Source: Pholiota molesta (taxonomy: Eukaryota > Basidiomycota > Agaricomycetes > Agaricales > Strophariaceae). Taken from it: DNA of 64,000 nucleotides. Below the pieces are notes generated by a model that was not told the origin of the DNA, ran no database searches, and worked only from the letters and a program-made list of their open reading frames with translations. Below are positions 1 to 11,800 of this stretch, piece after piece. Made by a program: the position numbers and the translations under genes. The DNA lies in NCBI GenBank assembly GCA_014925825.1, contig JACGCK010000094.1:115423-179422 (forward strand), in the 5' to 3' direction. Within the stretch, counting starts at the first letter, position 1, and each line of letters begins with the position of its first letter.

Positions 1-640
1 ATACCAGTTAAGCAGAAACTTTCGAGGAATCCCAGATCTTCCATACTGGCTAGAGAGAGACAAAAGGAGTCAACAAGAATCGCGACAAATTCAAAATACA
101 TAGCATACAAGATTATAATTTGCAACAGCTTTATGATAACATCTCTTGAACATCTGCCCTCGAACACGCCTCCAAAATAGCAAGCATCCCATGTGATGAC
201 ACTAGCTGAACCTGCATCACCGGGTCTCCGCCATGATATGAAGCTGCAATACCGAACCAAAATCAATGTCCATCCTTCAGATCGCAAGTAAGGCACCTAC
301 TAGCTGATCACATGCATCGCGGAGCTGGAAATCTGGCACCGAGGGTGTGAGCTCGTGAACAAGGTTGATTGACCGTGTTTGTGTGAGCGCATTTATCGCG
401 CTGAAGATTGGCTTCTGGCTTCGAGGTCGTCAGCCTACTTCAATGTCACATTTGGTACAATCATCGTACTTCAAAAGAATCTTCTTCGTTCAACAGCTGC
501 AAAAAAAGAGGTGTAAGCATAAATGCCTTTGTCGCTGGAAGACCGTGGCGTTTCACATACCCATGATTTATCCGACACCCTGGTATTCAGCTGCAGCGTC
601 GGCAACAGCGGCTCCAATCGCTACCCAAAATATGCATCAG
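1..640. other. No gene recognised
   Basis: I see no open frame with protein-like composition on either strand and no repeat shared with the rest of the window. It lies downstream of the minus-strand exons that begin near 3120, so it may hold their 3' end. Confidence 0.4.
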
Positions 641-3124
641 CACCCCACTTTCATCTCATGCATACAGGACAATAAAAACCACAATCCCCCACGAACACCC
701 CACCAAAAAGCCAAAAGCCAAAAACACCAACGTACCTTGGTACTATGAGAAGTTTGTTGGCCATATCTCGAACCCGCAGCATCACCGCAATCCGCTGCCA
801 GCAGTGGCAACCGATCCAACAATTTGACCATAGCAATAGCATGAAGACATGTCACACGGAGATCATTGCCTGGCGTATTAAACCGTATTAGACGCGTCGC
901 GCTGTATCTGCAAGCCATGCGTTAGCAAAATGTGTATTAAGAGGTCTTCATATCAAGAAACTGACTTTAGCTGTCAACATCCTCGTCAAGACCTTCTCGA
1001 TAAATTGATGTGATGCCGCACGAGCTATCTTTACGAATTTTGCGAATCGTGAGCGTGTCCGCCCTAGAACAAACGGTTTCGCAGAGGTTGCAGTATTTGA
1101 TCTTGATGCAGTTTGCAGATGATGAGCCAGCGAAGCGATTGATGAACGACGAACGACGAGAGAGTTAACATTGTCCAACTCATGCATTCATAACGTCTGC
1201 AGTCACTTCTGTGTTTCAGTGACGAGTTTGAGGATAGTGATGATCTATATGTCACCACGTTCAATGGCAATCCGGCAACAAATAAGAAAATAATATCGGT
1301 CAATTCGGACGCATCTTCAAGGTTGAGGAAAGCACTAGAATTTGACGAGACACTATAGTGTATCAAATAGAAATAAGAAAAGACTTACTCGTCCATATTC
1401 CTGACCAACCGTCCATATTCCTGACCAACCGTCCATACAGACGTGGACAACTCAAAGTCATACCCAAAAGGCATCTCGAGCAGTGTCGCGAATCTGGACA
1501 CGGGTTCTGAAAGATGCGCATTTTGTCGGGCAAGAACCTTGGTAGGAATGACTTCGCTGAGTTGGGTGAAGTCTTGGTTGTCTTGCAAACACGAGCCTCC
1601 CAAGACTGCCTGCGAAGAAGAGCGTCAAATTCTGCCATTGATAACGGACATCCTAGAATCGGCATTCAGTAAGTAAAACATCGACAGTGGAAGAACAGAC
1701 CTGCTCTTGTTGCGTCGTATGAGTATGACTGCGAATGCTGTCCGCACAATCAGATGCAGTTTCAATCGAGAGTACTGAAAATGAGGACGTTCAATGCTCG
1801 CCAGCGCCAATAACATTCTTCCCAGACAGACAATGACATGTATAACGGCGGAGAACGACAACATCCGGATAAGGATAGGAATTCTTTGGATCTATCCTCC
1901 TCGCTGATAATGATATTCTCAGGCGCGTTTTGCTGACGTTCAGCATGCGAAAGCAGTCGAAGTGTGGCCGCGGCTAAATGGGATACATCGTTATCTGCCA
2001 TGTCAATGCAAGGCAATTTCCACGAGCGCAAACGCAGGGATTTACTTGGGTCTGGACCCCTTGGAACTGCTATATTCATCAGCTTTCACATAGTCTGGAC
2101 AAAGTGTAAAAGGATCTACACCGCCCCTCAATAGAGCCCAATGACTTGATGGGCGAGGCTGATCCACAACCGTACGTGTCTGAATTAGCTCTTGTCGCTA
2201 GAAGCTAGAAGAATGACAGACACAGTCGTCACATTGCTGAGACTTGTCACAATGCTGAGACTTGACTTTGCAGCACCAATCTGGCGGTGTCGTCCGCCTG
2301 CGTCGACTCCGTGATCTTGCTGCCCAGTATACTCAACGTCAAATGTCGAAATTTTGACGAGAGTCGATGGGCGCCTCCCACTTCCCACAGCCCGACCGTG
2401 ATCCAGATTCAGTTGTCGACCTCCGCCTACGTCGTGAAGAAGGACAGCGAGAGCACGTCGAGGACCAGCACCTTTGTGGCGGCTTCGGCAAGATCCTCTT
2501 CGGAGGAGGAAAGGGGGGCACATACCATCAGGATCAAGCGGAAGATGCTCAGATGTTCAGGAGGGCGTCGCCGTATAACGCGACATCCGCTGATATCCTC
2601 CTGGGCCTCCCAGAAGGGCGGCCTGCGGGCAACGTGATAGAACGCAGTCTGCGCCCTCTGGATCGATGTATGCAGCACATCAGCATAGATCGACGACACG
2701 TTAATGCGAGCTCGGAAAGTTTCGAATTGCGCGTCATATGCTTATTGACAGCGTCTACGAATTTCAATTCCTACCGAACGTAGTAGTAATCAATAAACAA
2801 TCAAAAAATGGCTTGATCGATCGTAACGGACCGCAAATACCTTTCTATCCTTGTGAGTTCCCTGTCTTGTAGTTGTGATTGGGGTCTATGCAGTCAGCGG
2901 AGTAGGAATGACGCGAACATTGCTCCTGTTTGACGCAGATATGGAAGATAATCCGCCCCACCAAACTTGTTGATCGCCATCGCCATCGCTGAGCGGATGA
3001 ACGACAAACGGCACGTGTACGTCTTCTCGTACTCAAGATGTGCTGCGTTAGAAGAGAGTGTCAGGTCGCATAAATGGGATCGAGATACACAGAACTTACA
3101 GAAAGGCCAAGGATGATCAGGCAC
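640..3124 (-). CDS. Unrecognised multi-exon gene (approximate extent)
   Basis: A series of short minus-strand open segments with helix-like composition suggests one spliced gene read from about 3124 down to about 640. Segments, 5' to 3', are 2894-3060 (contains KFGGADYLPYLRQTGAMF), 2430-2720, 2190-2300, 1760-2060 (contains SHLAAATLRLLSHAERQQ), 1385-1660, 1240-1340, 960-1180 and 740-918 (contains HAIAMVKLLDRLPLLAADC). Frames change between segments as expected for short introns, but I could not place every splice site. The product would be largely alpha-helical, perhaps a solenoid protein. I do not recognise the family. The segments could also belong to two genes or to a decayed copy. Confidence 0.35.
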
Positions 3125-3830
3125 GGATTTTCATTGTTATTGTCATTGGAATCGAAACTACAGCAGTGGTATTGAAGTATTGCGGTGCTTGCATGTCGTT
3201 AATGCGCAGTGAACAGTGAACAGCAGCGCGGGGATGATGTCGGAGAACCTAAAAAGTGGGAGCAAAGACGATAAGGCCCAGTGTGAGTGTGAGGGGGAAA
3301 AGGATATTGACGAACCTAAGACAATGGGAAAGTGCTGCGCTACGCTTCCTTCGGTGAGGAACTGAGTTGTCCGCGAGGCGATGGTGGTGTCCTCCGCCTG
3401 TTTGAGCCTCTATCACCTTCCACCTTCACAGCCCACACATGGCACCCGATCGCCATGTCCTGCACAGCAGCGGCCCCCATAGCGCCATGCTCCACAGCAA
3501 TGGGCGCAATGGGCACTCAGCTCGTTCACAAGCATGCTCGGCAAGTTCTAATGGATCTACCTCCTGACGCCTGACGCGATCGATCTACATCTACGAGGGA
3601 CAGGACGACACTCCGAGGCCTGCTGAGGCGTGGGTGGATAATAGACTGTGCAGCATGGCAGGCGAGTGGACGAGAGTAGAATGCGGAATTGTTGGAGTGA
3701 CGGGCCCGTGCGCCGGACCTCCGAGTCCGGAGAGATCAGGCTCTTCCTCCCCTGCCTTTAAGTCATAATCTCAGCCAAATATGTCTTCTCTAAAAGTATC
3801 CAATATGAAGAAATGGTCTGGTGTAATATT
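3125..3830. other. Intergenic, no gene seen
   Basis: No convincing coding segment. The plus-strand open frame at 3332-3574 has no recognisable domain and no intron context. Confidence 0.4.
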
Positions 3831-3831
3831 A

Positions 3832-5203
3832 TTAGAAACAAACAGCCTCTTCTCGGTGCAGCTCTGAAACTGCTAATTTTTCTGAGTGCGAAGTTAGCTC
3901 AAAAGCCACTTTTGGTGCCTTTTCTGCATGTCCCTGAATGCATAATGTTATTGCATGTGCAATCCCATTAAAATGCACCTCTGATGATGAATGATTGTTA
4001 ACAAAAGTGATCTTCTTAATGGGACACCCTGCAGCATTTAATCCAAGCCAGCCACCCTTGAACAATACGTTGCGGAGGTACAAGTCGAACTTGCGAATTG
4101 CTGCGGATAGTGGGCGGTAGCTAACATCAGGCAGCTCGAGCAGCAAATTTGTAAGATAAGGGCATGGCGAGTCCAAATTTTGTCTTCTTCCATATGAGAG
4201 TTGGTATTGTCGTCCTCCTTATGTTCCCCAAAGGGGAGGAACCCATCTCCAAGGGCGATCGTAGTAATTGCCAGTGTAGATCTGAGCACGTCATAAAGTT
4301 CGGTAATGCCTCGGCTGCCATGGCTCCAGGAAGATTCATAGGAAGAGGTTGAGAGGGTATGGAGATTAGGAAGAAGAAGGCCTTTGAAGAGCAGACTAAG
4401 TGGAAATGCAAAGAATGGAGAGGAATTTGGGTAATCTCGATAGCAATAGATAAAGAAAGATGAGAGGTGATAGAGAGTGCATGTTGCAGGTTCCGTATAG
4501 GACTCCGTATTGATCAATTCTTTGATGTCGAAGTATGCTGCCTGCAAAGAGGGAACCGAGCGAATGAAAGAAAACCAAAATCGATGGAAAATGTGGCATT
4601 GCACATAGAGATACGAGTCAAAGCCAACCAATGCCTAGGGATCAAGAACCTGTTTGGTACCTCACCATCATCGATTGAAAGGTGTAGTAGCGAGGAAAAA
4701 GCCTTTAAGTGACGGTGGCTTTTGACCAAAGCTTGGAAGTCATGGAAAGCAACACTTGCATCACATTTGAGATATTGTGCTGAAGCGAGGTATATGGGAA
4801 GAAATTGGGCTTCGGGTGAGCTGAGCAGATTGCCATCCTTCTCTGAGATGATGATATCCTGTTGCGGACGAATGATGAGGTGAAGAAATAGAGGGATTGA
4901 TCTGCTGTTTTTCTTCCAAAACAGCAAGAATTCGAGTTCGCGTCTGAGGACCCAAGCCAGAGATCTATTATTTATGATAGTGAGGCTGTATGTGAGATGT
5001 GACCATAATGCTGGGTATTCGAGCGCAACCCGTCTCCAAGAATAGCAGATTTGGCATAGCAGCATAGGTGCAATCGTGGTATTAGGTTGGATATAATCAA
5101 GTGCTAGGGGATAGTGTGGCAGGCAGTGGACGAAGATTTCCCTAAGGATTTCACAGGGAATTCTGTATATGGGACTATTGGACGCTAATTGAATGATTGA
5201 CAT
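3832..5203 (-). pseudogene. F-box protein gene with two frameshifts
   Basis: The first ~185 codons (5203 down to ~4560) start at an ATG and contain an F-box of the common basidiomycete type: IPCEILREIFVHCLP near residue 17, then LCQICYSWRRVALEYPALW near residue 50. F-box proteins bind Skp1 in SCF ubiquitin ligases and choose substrates with a C-terminal region. The reading then continues in a second frame (about 4560-4180) and a third (about 4170-3832, containing LLLELPDVSYRPL). No GT-AG pair explains the switches near 4550-4580 and 4165-4180, so I infer two single-base indels. The combined length of roughly 450 residues fits this large lineage-expanded family. A 5'-leader intron (gtatgt to gcag, about 5214-5270) is likely. 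An assembly error could mimic the frameshifts. Confidence 0.6.
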
Positions 5204-5332
5204 TGTGGGCAGACCTACTGCAACAATAATTATGTTAATAAAATGTGTTTGAAATTAAAAAGGAGACATACGCTGAGACTTTGAGGTATTGACAATAGGA
5301 GGAGAATTTGTGTGTCCAGTGGCGGCGCCTTT

Positions 5333-5341
5333 CTATTTATA
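5333..5341 (-). promoter_or_regulatory. TATA-box candidate for the F-box gene
   Basis: On the minus strand the sequence is TATAAATAG, about 130 nt upstream of the start codon at 5203, with a probable leader intron in between. Position and composition fit a core promoter; function is inferred. Confidence 0.4.
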
Positions 5342-5929
5342 CAGAGGCAGTGACATCCAGTCCATCAGTCAATCCCAGTCATCGCGCTTGCGAACAGTTG
5401 GTAGCAATCGCTACTCTCCGCTACTTAGTCCTAGTCATTTCCTATTTCCGCTTTGAGCGGAGCCTGGGCCTGGGAGTCTGATATTTAATTTTAATAGAGT
5501 GTCAGTACTAGTAGCCTGAGTCGTGGTGGTGTTGGCAATTAATGAGCACGCCTCTTGACGACTTATTACACCGCCTTTGAGTTGGGCCAAGATCGGTTAT
5601 TGCGTATTCTGTATGCTCGTTGAGTGAGTCGCGATGTCAAGAGCGAGAGGCAAGCCCGTAGCAATTGATTCTGGCAACCTGGTGTGGACCGTGTCCTCCT
5701 CAACCTTCAAGTTGCCGCTGAGGTGGAAAGCCCAAACCCGATTCTTATCCCAATTCTGCGATTGGCGGCAATGGCTTTGGAGCAACGACTTGGCAAGGAC
5801 GTGGGTGCTAGGAATTAACAAAGAATTAATGCTCTCCTATATAAGACTTGCGCGCTAGATGGCCACTCGTGTGGGCACCAGGAATGTTGCCAAAGATGTC
5901 GAAGGGCTGGGGTTGCACCTGTGAGCCGA
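5342..5929. other. No gene recognised; flank of repeat X copy A
   Basis: No supported gene. Similarity to repeat X copy C begins only at about 5930. Open frames on both strands at 5597-5858 overlap each other and show no family features. Confidence 0.35.
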
Positions 5930-5959
5930 CTCATGCGCAATCATGGAATTGACCAGCGA

Positions 5960-6691
5960 CAAACCTTGTTCTGGAGATCGTCCCATCAATTGGGCCACGT
6001 CTTCTCAAAACACGTCTCTTTTCCTCAAGGATTGTACCACCAACGATATAGCCACACGATGATCGTCGTAACAATGGACGCTGACACCATTCTTCAGCTC
6101 GGTGATGGGCTTTCCAATAATTTCATGGCCATCGTCAAGCTCGTTCGTCTCAACGCCGAATTTGGCTAGAATAACACAATGAGAATCGTCGACGAAAAAA
6201 AAATTACCAGAATATGACATACCGAGTTCATCAATCATCGCCTTAATGTGATTATATTCCTTGACTCGTTGATTCGCGATGCCCAAAATCCTAGTCTTTA
6301 CATGCGCAACAGCAGCGAGGACCGTTGCAGTCAAGAAGGCATCCGTCATCTCTGTCATATCGACCTCAAGCATGGTGGTCTCGGTAGGCGTCTGCACAAC
6401 CTTGTTGTTGCATTCCATAACTTCCAAAACCTCTTTGGCGAACTTTGCATCTCTCTGCTTCCCTGCAGAGCCGATGTTTTGGATGGTGCAAGAAGTACCG
6501 ATTATAGCAGCGATAGCAAGAGGGTATGTAGCACTGCTGGCGTCCGACTCGATGCTATACTCGGCCGAGTTGTTGTAGACCCCTGTAGGGATATCGTAGG
6601 CGTCGAGAAGCTGCCGGTTTTCGCGTCCTTCCTTCGAAGGTCTTCAATTCCGAAGGTCTTCATCATGGCGAATTTCCGTTTTCGCCGCTGA
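5960..6691 (-). pseudogene. ARO1: AROM fragment: EPSP synthase domain, part
   Basis: Minus-strand translation gives the C-terminal part of the 3-phosphoshikimate 1-carboxyvinyltransferase (EPSP synthase) domain of the fungal pentafunctional AROM protein. Visible signatures are [45 protein letters not shown] and [16 protein letters not shown] synthase joins shikimate-3-phosphate and phosphoenolpyruvate in aromatic amino acid synthesis. Only a fragment is present: the dehydroquinate synthase domain and all domains downstream are missing, so it cannot be functional. An intron is kept, with donor gtatgtc at about 6223 and acceptor ttctag at about 6168. Relative to the copy at 51480-52160 it lacks about 11 codons after the TETT motif, an in-frame deletion. 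It is a passenger inside repeat X. Confidence 0.85.
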
Positions 6692-7644
6692 TTGCCAATG
6701 TTGCTGTCCCATATAAGAAAAGATTAATATACGAATGGCGGTTATTGAAACAAGCAGTGAGCCCAGCCGTGAGCTCAAGCTGCTTGCAGAGGGTGGCTCA
6801 CCTTCAGACTCCAGCGCCACCTATGCAACCTTTCGCCAACCAAGAGACTCATGGTGGGCTCCAGCGTCCGTGCCTGTAGGCCCATCGTGCGTCATTTGAG
6901 AGCACAAATGCTATACAATTAAGTATCCTATTTAACAATTGTTGAGTATGATTGTGTGTGTACAAGGGAGAGTAAAAGAACATACGTGTCACCAGTGGGC
7001 ACGAATGGGGGAAAAGGGGGAAATACAACGCCATGAGTCCGTGCGATCAATTCAAGCACTGAAAGATCAAAGGGGCTGGAAATGTGCAATGAGCTGGCGA
7101 ATGTGTAGCGGAGGCAGCAGAAGGGCAGTGAGAATGGAATACACACCCTGCTAGAATAATGACCTTGACTAGGAATTCAGTTAGGTAGTTTGCTTGTTGA
7201 TGGGTTTGGCAACATGCCTCGAACAATCGTTGGAGAAGCGGTCACAGATTCAGAGCCTGAAAGCATCGTGGTGCCTTGGTAAGACTCTACGAGCACTCCA
7301 AGCCCCATGTTCGTCATTGGTCATTGTTTCAGGGTTGCTCGCTAGCCACAGATGACTTTGTGGTCCTTGGTTACAATAGAGAATGTTAGATATTGATACA
7401 AGCCATGGACGAGGTATCTTACCGGATCCCATAATGTTGCAAAAACAATGCAAAGTCTTCCAAAAAGCCAGGCTTCAAATGTTGTTTACAGCCAATGACG
7501 ACAGTCTGGGATGAGCGACACGATACACCATCTCCCTATAAGATCATCAACATCTGCATGCCCCAGGAAGTCTGATGCGTGCGCCAGAGTCAAACGCCGT
7601 GTTCCCTTCAATAGACAGCGCTCGGATGGGCCGCCATCTGACTG

Positions 7645-7900
7645 TGGGCTGCGATGGCACAACTGTCACGTGCACGTGACCTACGTTCGCCGCGAAATGC
7701 GCTAAGTCCCAAAGGTGAGGTAGTGCCCAGCTTGTACCTGTCGAATGGAAATTGTTGAAACTCTCAGAGGCATGTCTAATACAGTGCGCGAGGGGACTCA
7801 CTAAATATTATCCACCAATTCCTACCGTAATGCACTGGATTAGTGTCTGGGTATCTCGTTAGGGGCCCTTCCCGAAATGGCTCATGTTACGGTAAACGCG
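7645..7900 (-). repeat. 220-bp module M, copy 1
   Basis: Matches 21090-21310, 24285-24495 and 49560-49785 (those three in plus orientation). Shared landmarks are CCCTAACGAGATACC, GATAATATTTAGTGAGTCCC and the palindrome at its end. It occurs inside repeat X and, separately, beside the Spt5-like/unknown gene pair, so it is older than or independent of X. Confidence 0.75.
7665..7680. promoter_or_regulatory. Perfect 16-bp palindrome with two CACGTG boxes
   Basis: GTCACGTGCACGTGAC equals its own reverse complement and holds two CACGTG (E-box/G-box) motifs. It is kept exactly in all four copies of the surrounding ~220-bp module (also 21293, 24478, 49768). Such motifs bind bHLH proteins in fungi; binding here is inferred. 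Confidence 0.5.
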
Positions 7901-8054
7901 CCGGCCCGCTGGCTCATTACGGACCACCACGGTCTTGAACACTTTCGTTATTTTCTATTTCTAGGGAGAACTTCTGCTGCTGCTGCATACCGCACCAAAC
8001 TCAGTAACTTCATGAGTTTCAATTAAACATTGTAATCCTAGATGTAAATTAGAC

Positions 8055-8415
8055 TTAAGACTTGGACTTGGGGGGCAACACCACTTGCCAGAGGCGCAAA
8101 TTCAACACAGACTCCACGACAGGAGGCGACAACTTGAAGATTTGCAATGACATGTTGGGCTGAGCACTCAGCCACTCATACAGCTGGGAAAGCAGCCGCG
8201 TCCTCAAGGCTTTCAGAAGACGAAGAGCGGAACTGCTGTGCAATACATCCATCCATCCATGGGATGCAATGCTGAACGAAACAAATCAGCAAATCGGAAA
8301 TTAGGGGCAGGATGAGACACGATAGCATACATACCCCAATGCGCTTCTACAAATTCTGAGAGTATTTGACTAGTCGTGTTGTCGGTATCAGGTAGCAGCA
8401 GATGACCTTCCTCAT
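8055..8415 (-). pseudogene. 3' part of the unknown gene of repeat X, copy A
   Basis: Minus-strand codons from about 8415 to 8055 include MDVLHSSSALRLLKALRTRL and end in a stop. They match the region 49007-49375 of copy C. The 5' part of the same gene lies at 14607-15700; the two are separated by the DNA transposon at 8424-14598. I do not recognise the product. Confidence 0.55.
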
Positions 8416-8423
8416 CATCGAAT
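8416..8423. repeat. Target-site duplicate, left (8 bp)
   Basis: CATCGAAT directly precedes the left terminus and recurs at 14599-14606 directly after the right terminus. The unoccupied site in copy C of repeat X (49007-49014, reverse strand) has one copy. Eight-base duplications are typical of hAT and P-element transposons. Confidence 0.92.
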
Positions 8424-8459
8424 CAAGGGGGTGTCACAATCAGAATCGTCCATATCGGG
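8424..8459 (+). repeat. Left terminal inverted repeat
   Basis: Starts CAAGGGGGTGTCACAATC and reaches CATATCGGG at its inner end. It pairs imperfectly with 14564-14598. This end, on the 5' side of the gene, has five G residues; the other end has four. Confidence 0.85.
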
Positions 8460-8461
8460 AT

Positions 8462-8475
8462 GGTTGGTTGGTTCG
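8462..8475 (+). repeat. Subterminal direct repeat, left
   Basis: GGTTGGTTGGTTCG, identical in sequence and orientation to 14521-14534 near the other end of the element. Possibly a transposase-binding site; that is inference. Confidence 0.6.
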
Positions 8476-8810
8476 ACCCAGCCAGCTGGAAAAAAAAAAT
8501 CTTGGGTAGTTTTTTTCCCTTCTTTTTTGGTCATATTTTGGCCTCTTATAAGGCTTTATATCATTGAATACACCCAATAAAAGGTTATTGGCAGCTGTAA
8601 GAGCATTTAAACTTCTATATTCGGGTTAAACTACCATATCAGCGTGTTGTGGTGAGAGTGAGCGCCTAACGGTTGTCACGGCCCGGATAATCTTTAATGA
8701 CATAGTGATCGAGAATGGAAATTTGAGTCTCATATGCCGAATTCGAGTCAATACCTGACTTTTATCTCTTTTGCGCACTCAACGACATCTCATACATTAC
8801 TGTTACCTAT

Positions 8811-11800
8811 ATGGAAGCCTCATCCAGCAGCTCACAGGTGCGAAATTATCCATACACATATTTATTGACATGAATTGATGATGGATGTATTGAATACAGG
8901 CACTAGTTGTCGTAAATGGCGAAGTTACCTGCCCAGACTGTGGTAAAAATGTCAGGGTAGGGTCAGCCGGCCTTGCAAACTTCCAGAAGTGACATATGAA
9001 TACAGACCAGTGCAGGGAAAACCAAAGGAAGCGATCCGAAGAAGAGCGGGCTAAACGGCAAAAGGACAGTGCTCGCACCGCCTTCTCAAGCTTTTTTGGT
9101 CCTCGCAAGCCTGCCGTACCTGCTACAGTTGCTTCTCCCCCCCTTGTGTCGACTTCTCAATCCAAAACCAGCGGAGCGCCAAAGGCGGGTACTTCGCACG
9201 AGACCCATCAACCTGTCCAGGTCCCTCAAAGCTCTCCTTCTATCCCTGCGATACCGTGTCAGCATGCAGCCACACTACTGGCACAGTTTCGTTCAAGAAT
9301 TGAAGCCTTACCCGAAGATATCCCCATTGCTTCAGATGACCACCCTCTCGCACAGTTCTCTGGCGATCCGACTGGCTCTGTTCCTGAGGGTGAGGAAGCC
9401 TGGGAGATTTGGAACGGCCCATTGGATACGGTTCTCCAAAAATCCCCGGGCGAGCTACAGAATCTTGTCGTACGAGGCAAGTTTGGGCTTGAAGGACTAT
9501 GCAACCTGCTTGAGTATCTTGCGCGCTATCATATGATAGGTGGAGGACTACTTGAAGGAAAAATCGGGCGACTAATGAATGCTATGAATGAGGTGTAAGT
9601 GCTTCTCCTCATATACATGATTTAATGATAACTTACTTACCTTTTCATTCGTTAGATCGCCGCTGTCTCCGTCATTTCCACCCCCAGTCCCTATTGCATC
9701 AACATCACCATTGGACCTTCCCATCCAGGCCGACCCCGATTCTGACATTGAGGTTATTGGGCCGCCGACGACATCCGCGCTGGTCCCAACCACAAGTCAG
9801 GCAGCACCTGTGAAGTTATCGTGTCCTGGAATACATGTTCAGCTTCCTGAAGGTCAAAGCGTGCATTCTGCTTACCCGTTCGGCCTTCATGATGTTCTTG
9901 GTGATCCATGGGACTATTCAGTCACTCGAGGACGTCTGGTACTCCATGCAAGCGCCTGCAAAAAGAAAGTCAAGAAGGGTTCGGGTCCTTGTAGTGCATG
10001 TATCAACCTTCGCGATAGAGATCCCAATCTGGCTGGAATTATTCAGCGATTTGAAACAGGCGTACATGAGAACTCACGTTTAGTGTTCAATGGCGTCGGC
10101 AGCCTCATCAACATTGTGAGGCGGAAAACTGGTGAAGTACGGGCTCTACGACTACGAAAACTCAACGATGCAACGAAACTTGCAGGCAAGGCAGTTGCCA
10201 TCGATCACCTGAAGCAGTGGGTCATGGCGGTGGGGAGTGGGAAGGTCGAGCGGGTTGACCGACTAGTTCGTGTTAATCTTGCACAAAAAGGTGGCATATC
10301 AAACCTTTTGAAACTGTACGACCGAGCTGCGAAGGGAGTTTATCATCCTCGAAGCTATACAGAGGAGGACGACTTACGTGGCATCTTGCTTTGGAAACTG
10401 GGTGGAGTGCGAGTGGCTGGGATTGGCCAACGCGCCCTCGGCCTTCCCTCCATCAGTACCCTGCGCCGACGAACACTCATCAAGCCTCTCATTGTATCAT
10501 CTGGCTCACCAAAAGTCAGTGAGATACAAGAGAATATCAAGAACTCGTTCGCACCCGTTGCCAACGAGATGAAGGGCGGCTTTACTGATGGAATTGAAGT
10601 CCCACATCAAGTTGTTATGTTCGATGAATTGAAGGTCGAGACGCGAGCACGGATATGTCCCCTAACGAACAAGATCTTGGGACCATGCAGAGAGCACGTT
10701 GGGAATACAAGTGTTGAGTTCGTTTCAGAGAAGGAAGTGCATTTGTTGCTAGAGGCCTTGGACAGAGGAGACGTTCACATGGCTGTCGATGTGTGTGAAT
10801 TCTTTAATCTCCGCGGTCCTTCGAATCTGACTGAATACTTATTTTTAGGGAACCGTTGGTGGCATCGGTCTACTCTCTGGGGATACACGTTTGTATGGCG
10901 CTCGAGGTGTTCTCATTTCGGGTGACTGCAAACGGGAGAGCGGGACTGAACATGTCGTATTGATTAACACCATGTGTGTTGCAAGCAAGCAAACAGGCGC
11001 CCGTACAATATCTATTGCCTCCGACGGCGAATCCCGACGAGGCGAGGCCTTCGTTCAGTATACATTCAAGCACACACTTAGCGCTGAGTCTCCGATTTAT
11101 GACCATCTTGCCCCACTTGTCATGATGGACTTAAGGACCGGCGATGATGACCTAACTTGCGACAAGGACGCCAAACATGTCTTCAAGCGCCTGCGGAATC
11201 TCTGCATTCGAGAGAAGGGAAGCATCATCTATGGTGTTCACATTACACCTGCTATAATTCGTGCGCACCTTCATTCCAATAAAGTAACGACGGAGCGTTC
11301 CGGATATCTGCTTAATCCAAAGGATAAGCAAGATGTGAAGCTTGCTTACGATCTTCTCCACGAGATCTGGACCCTGCCTCCGCCTCCACCAACATCATCT
11401 CCTGGTTTTCAGAGTACGCGCAAGTCCCTTATCATGCTCGGCTCTCTTTATCGCCACCTTCTGCTCCCATATATCTGCATTGATCTATCTCTGTCAGAGC
11501 AGTTAACTCACCTGAGTTCTGCTGCTCACCTTCTGATGGCTCTGTTTGCGGACAACAAGGCAACTACGAAAATGATGCCAACACAATTGTACGTCGACAT
11601 CATGATCATGGTCAAGAATGTCTACTTCTGCGTAGCAAAGGCAAAGGTCGACAACCCCAATAGTAAATTCTGGATTATTCTTCTGGGTACGGACCGCTTG
11701 GAGACCCTCTTTGGAATACTCCGTACCATGATCGGCAACGACTCAAACCTTGACCTTCTTCAACTGGGACTTCGGCTTGCTAATACTTCTGAGGTCGCCA

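Larger units (their letters stand above)
5930..8423 (-). repeat. Repeat X, copy A, distal part (minus orientation)
   Basis: This segment matches, in reverse, the plus-strand stretch from about 49007 to 52170 (copy C), apart from ~750 bp extra in copy C. It contains the AROM fragment, the 220-bp module with the GTCACGTGCACGTGAC palindrome, and the 3' end of the unknown gene of repeat X. It ends exactly at the 8-bp duplicate CATCGAAT at 8416-8423, where a DNA transposon is inserted; the copy resumes at 14599. I could not define the true termini of X, so its nature (Helitron-like gene-capturing element or segmental duplication) is open. Confidence 0.75.
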
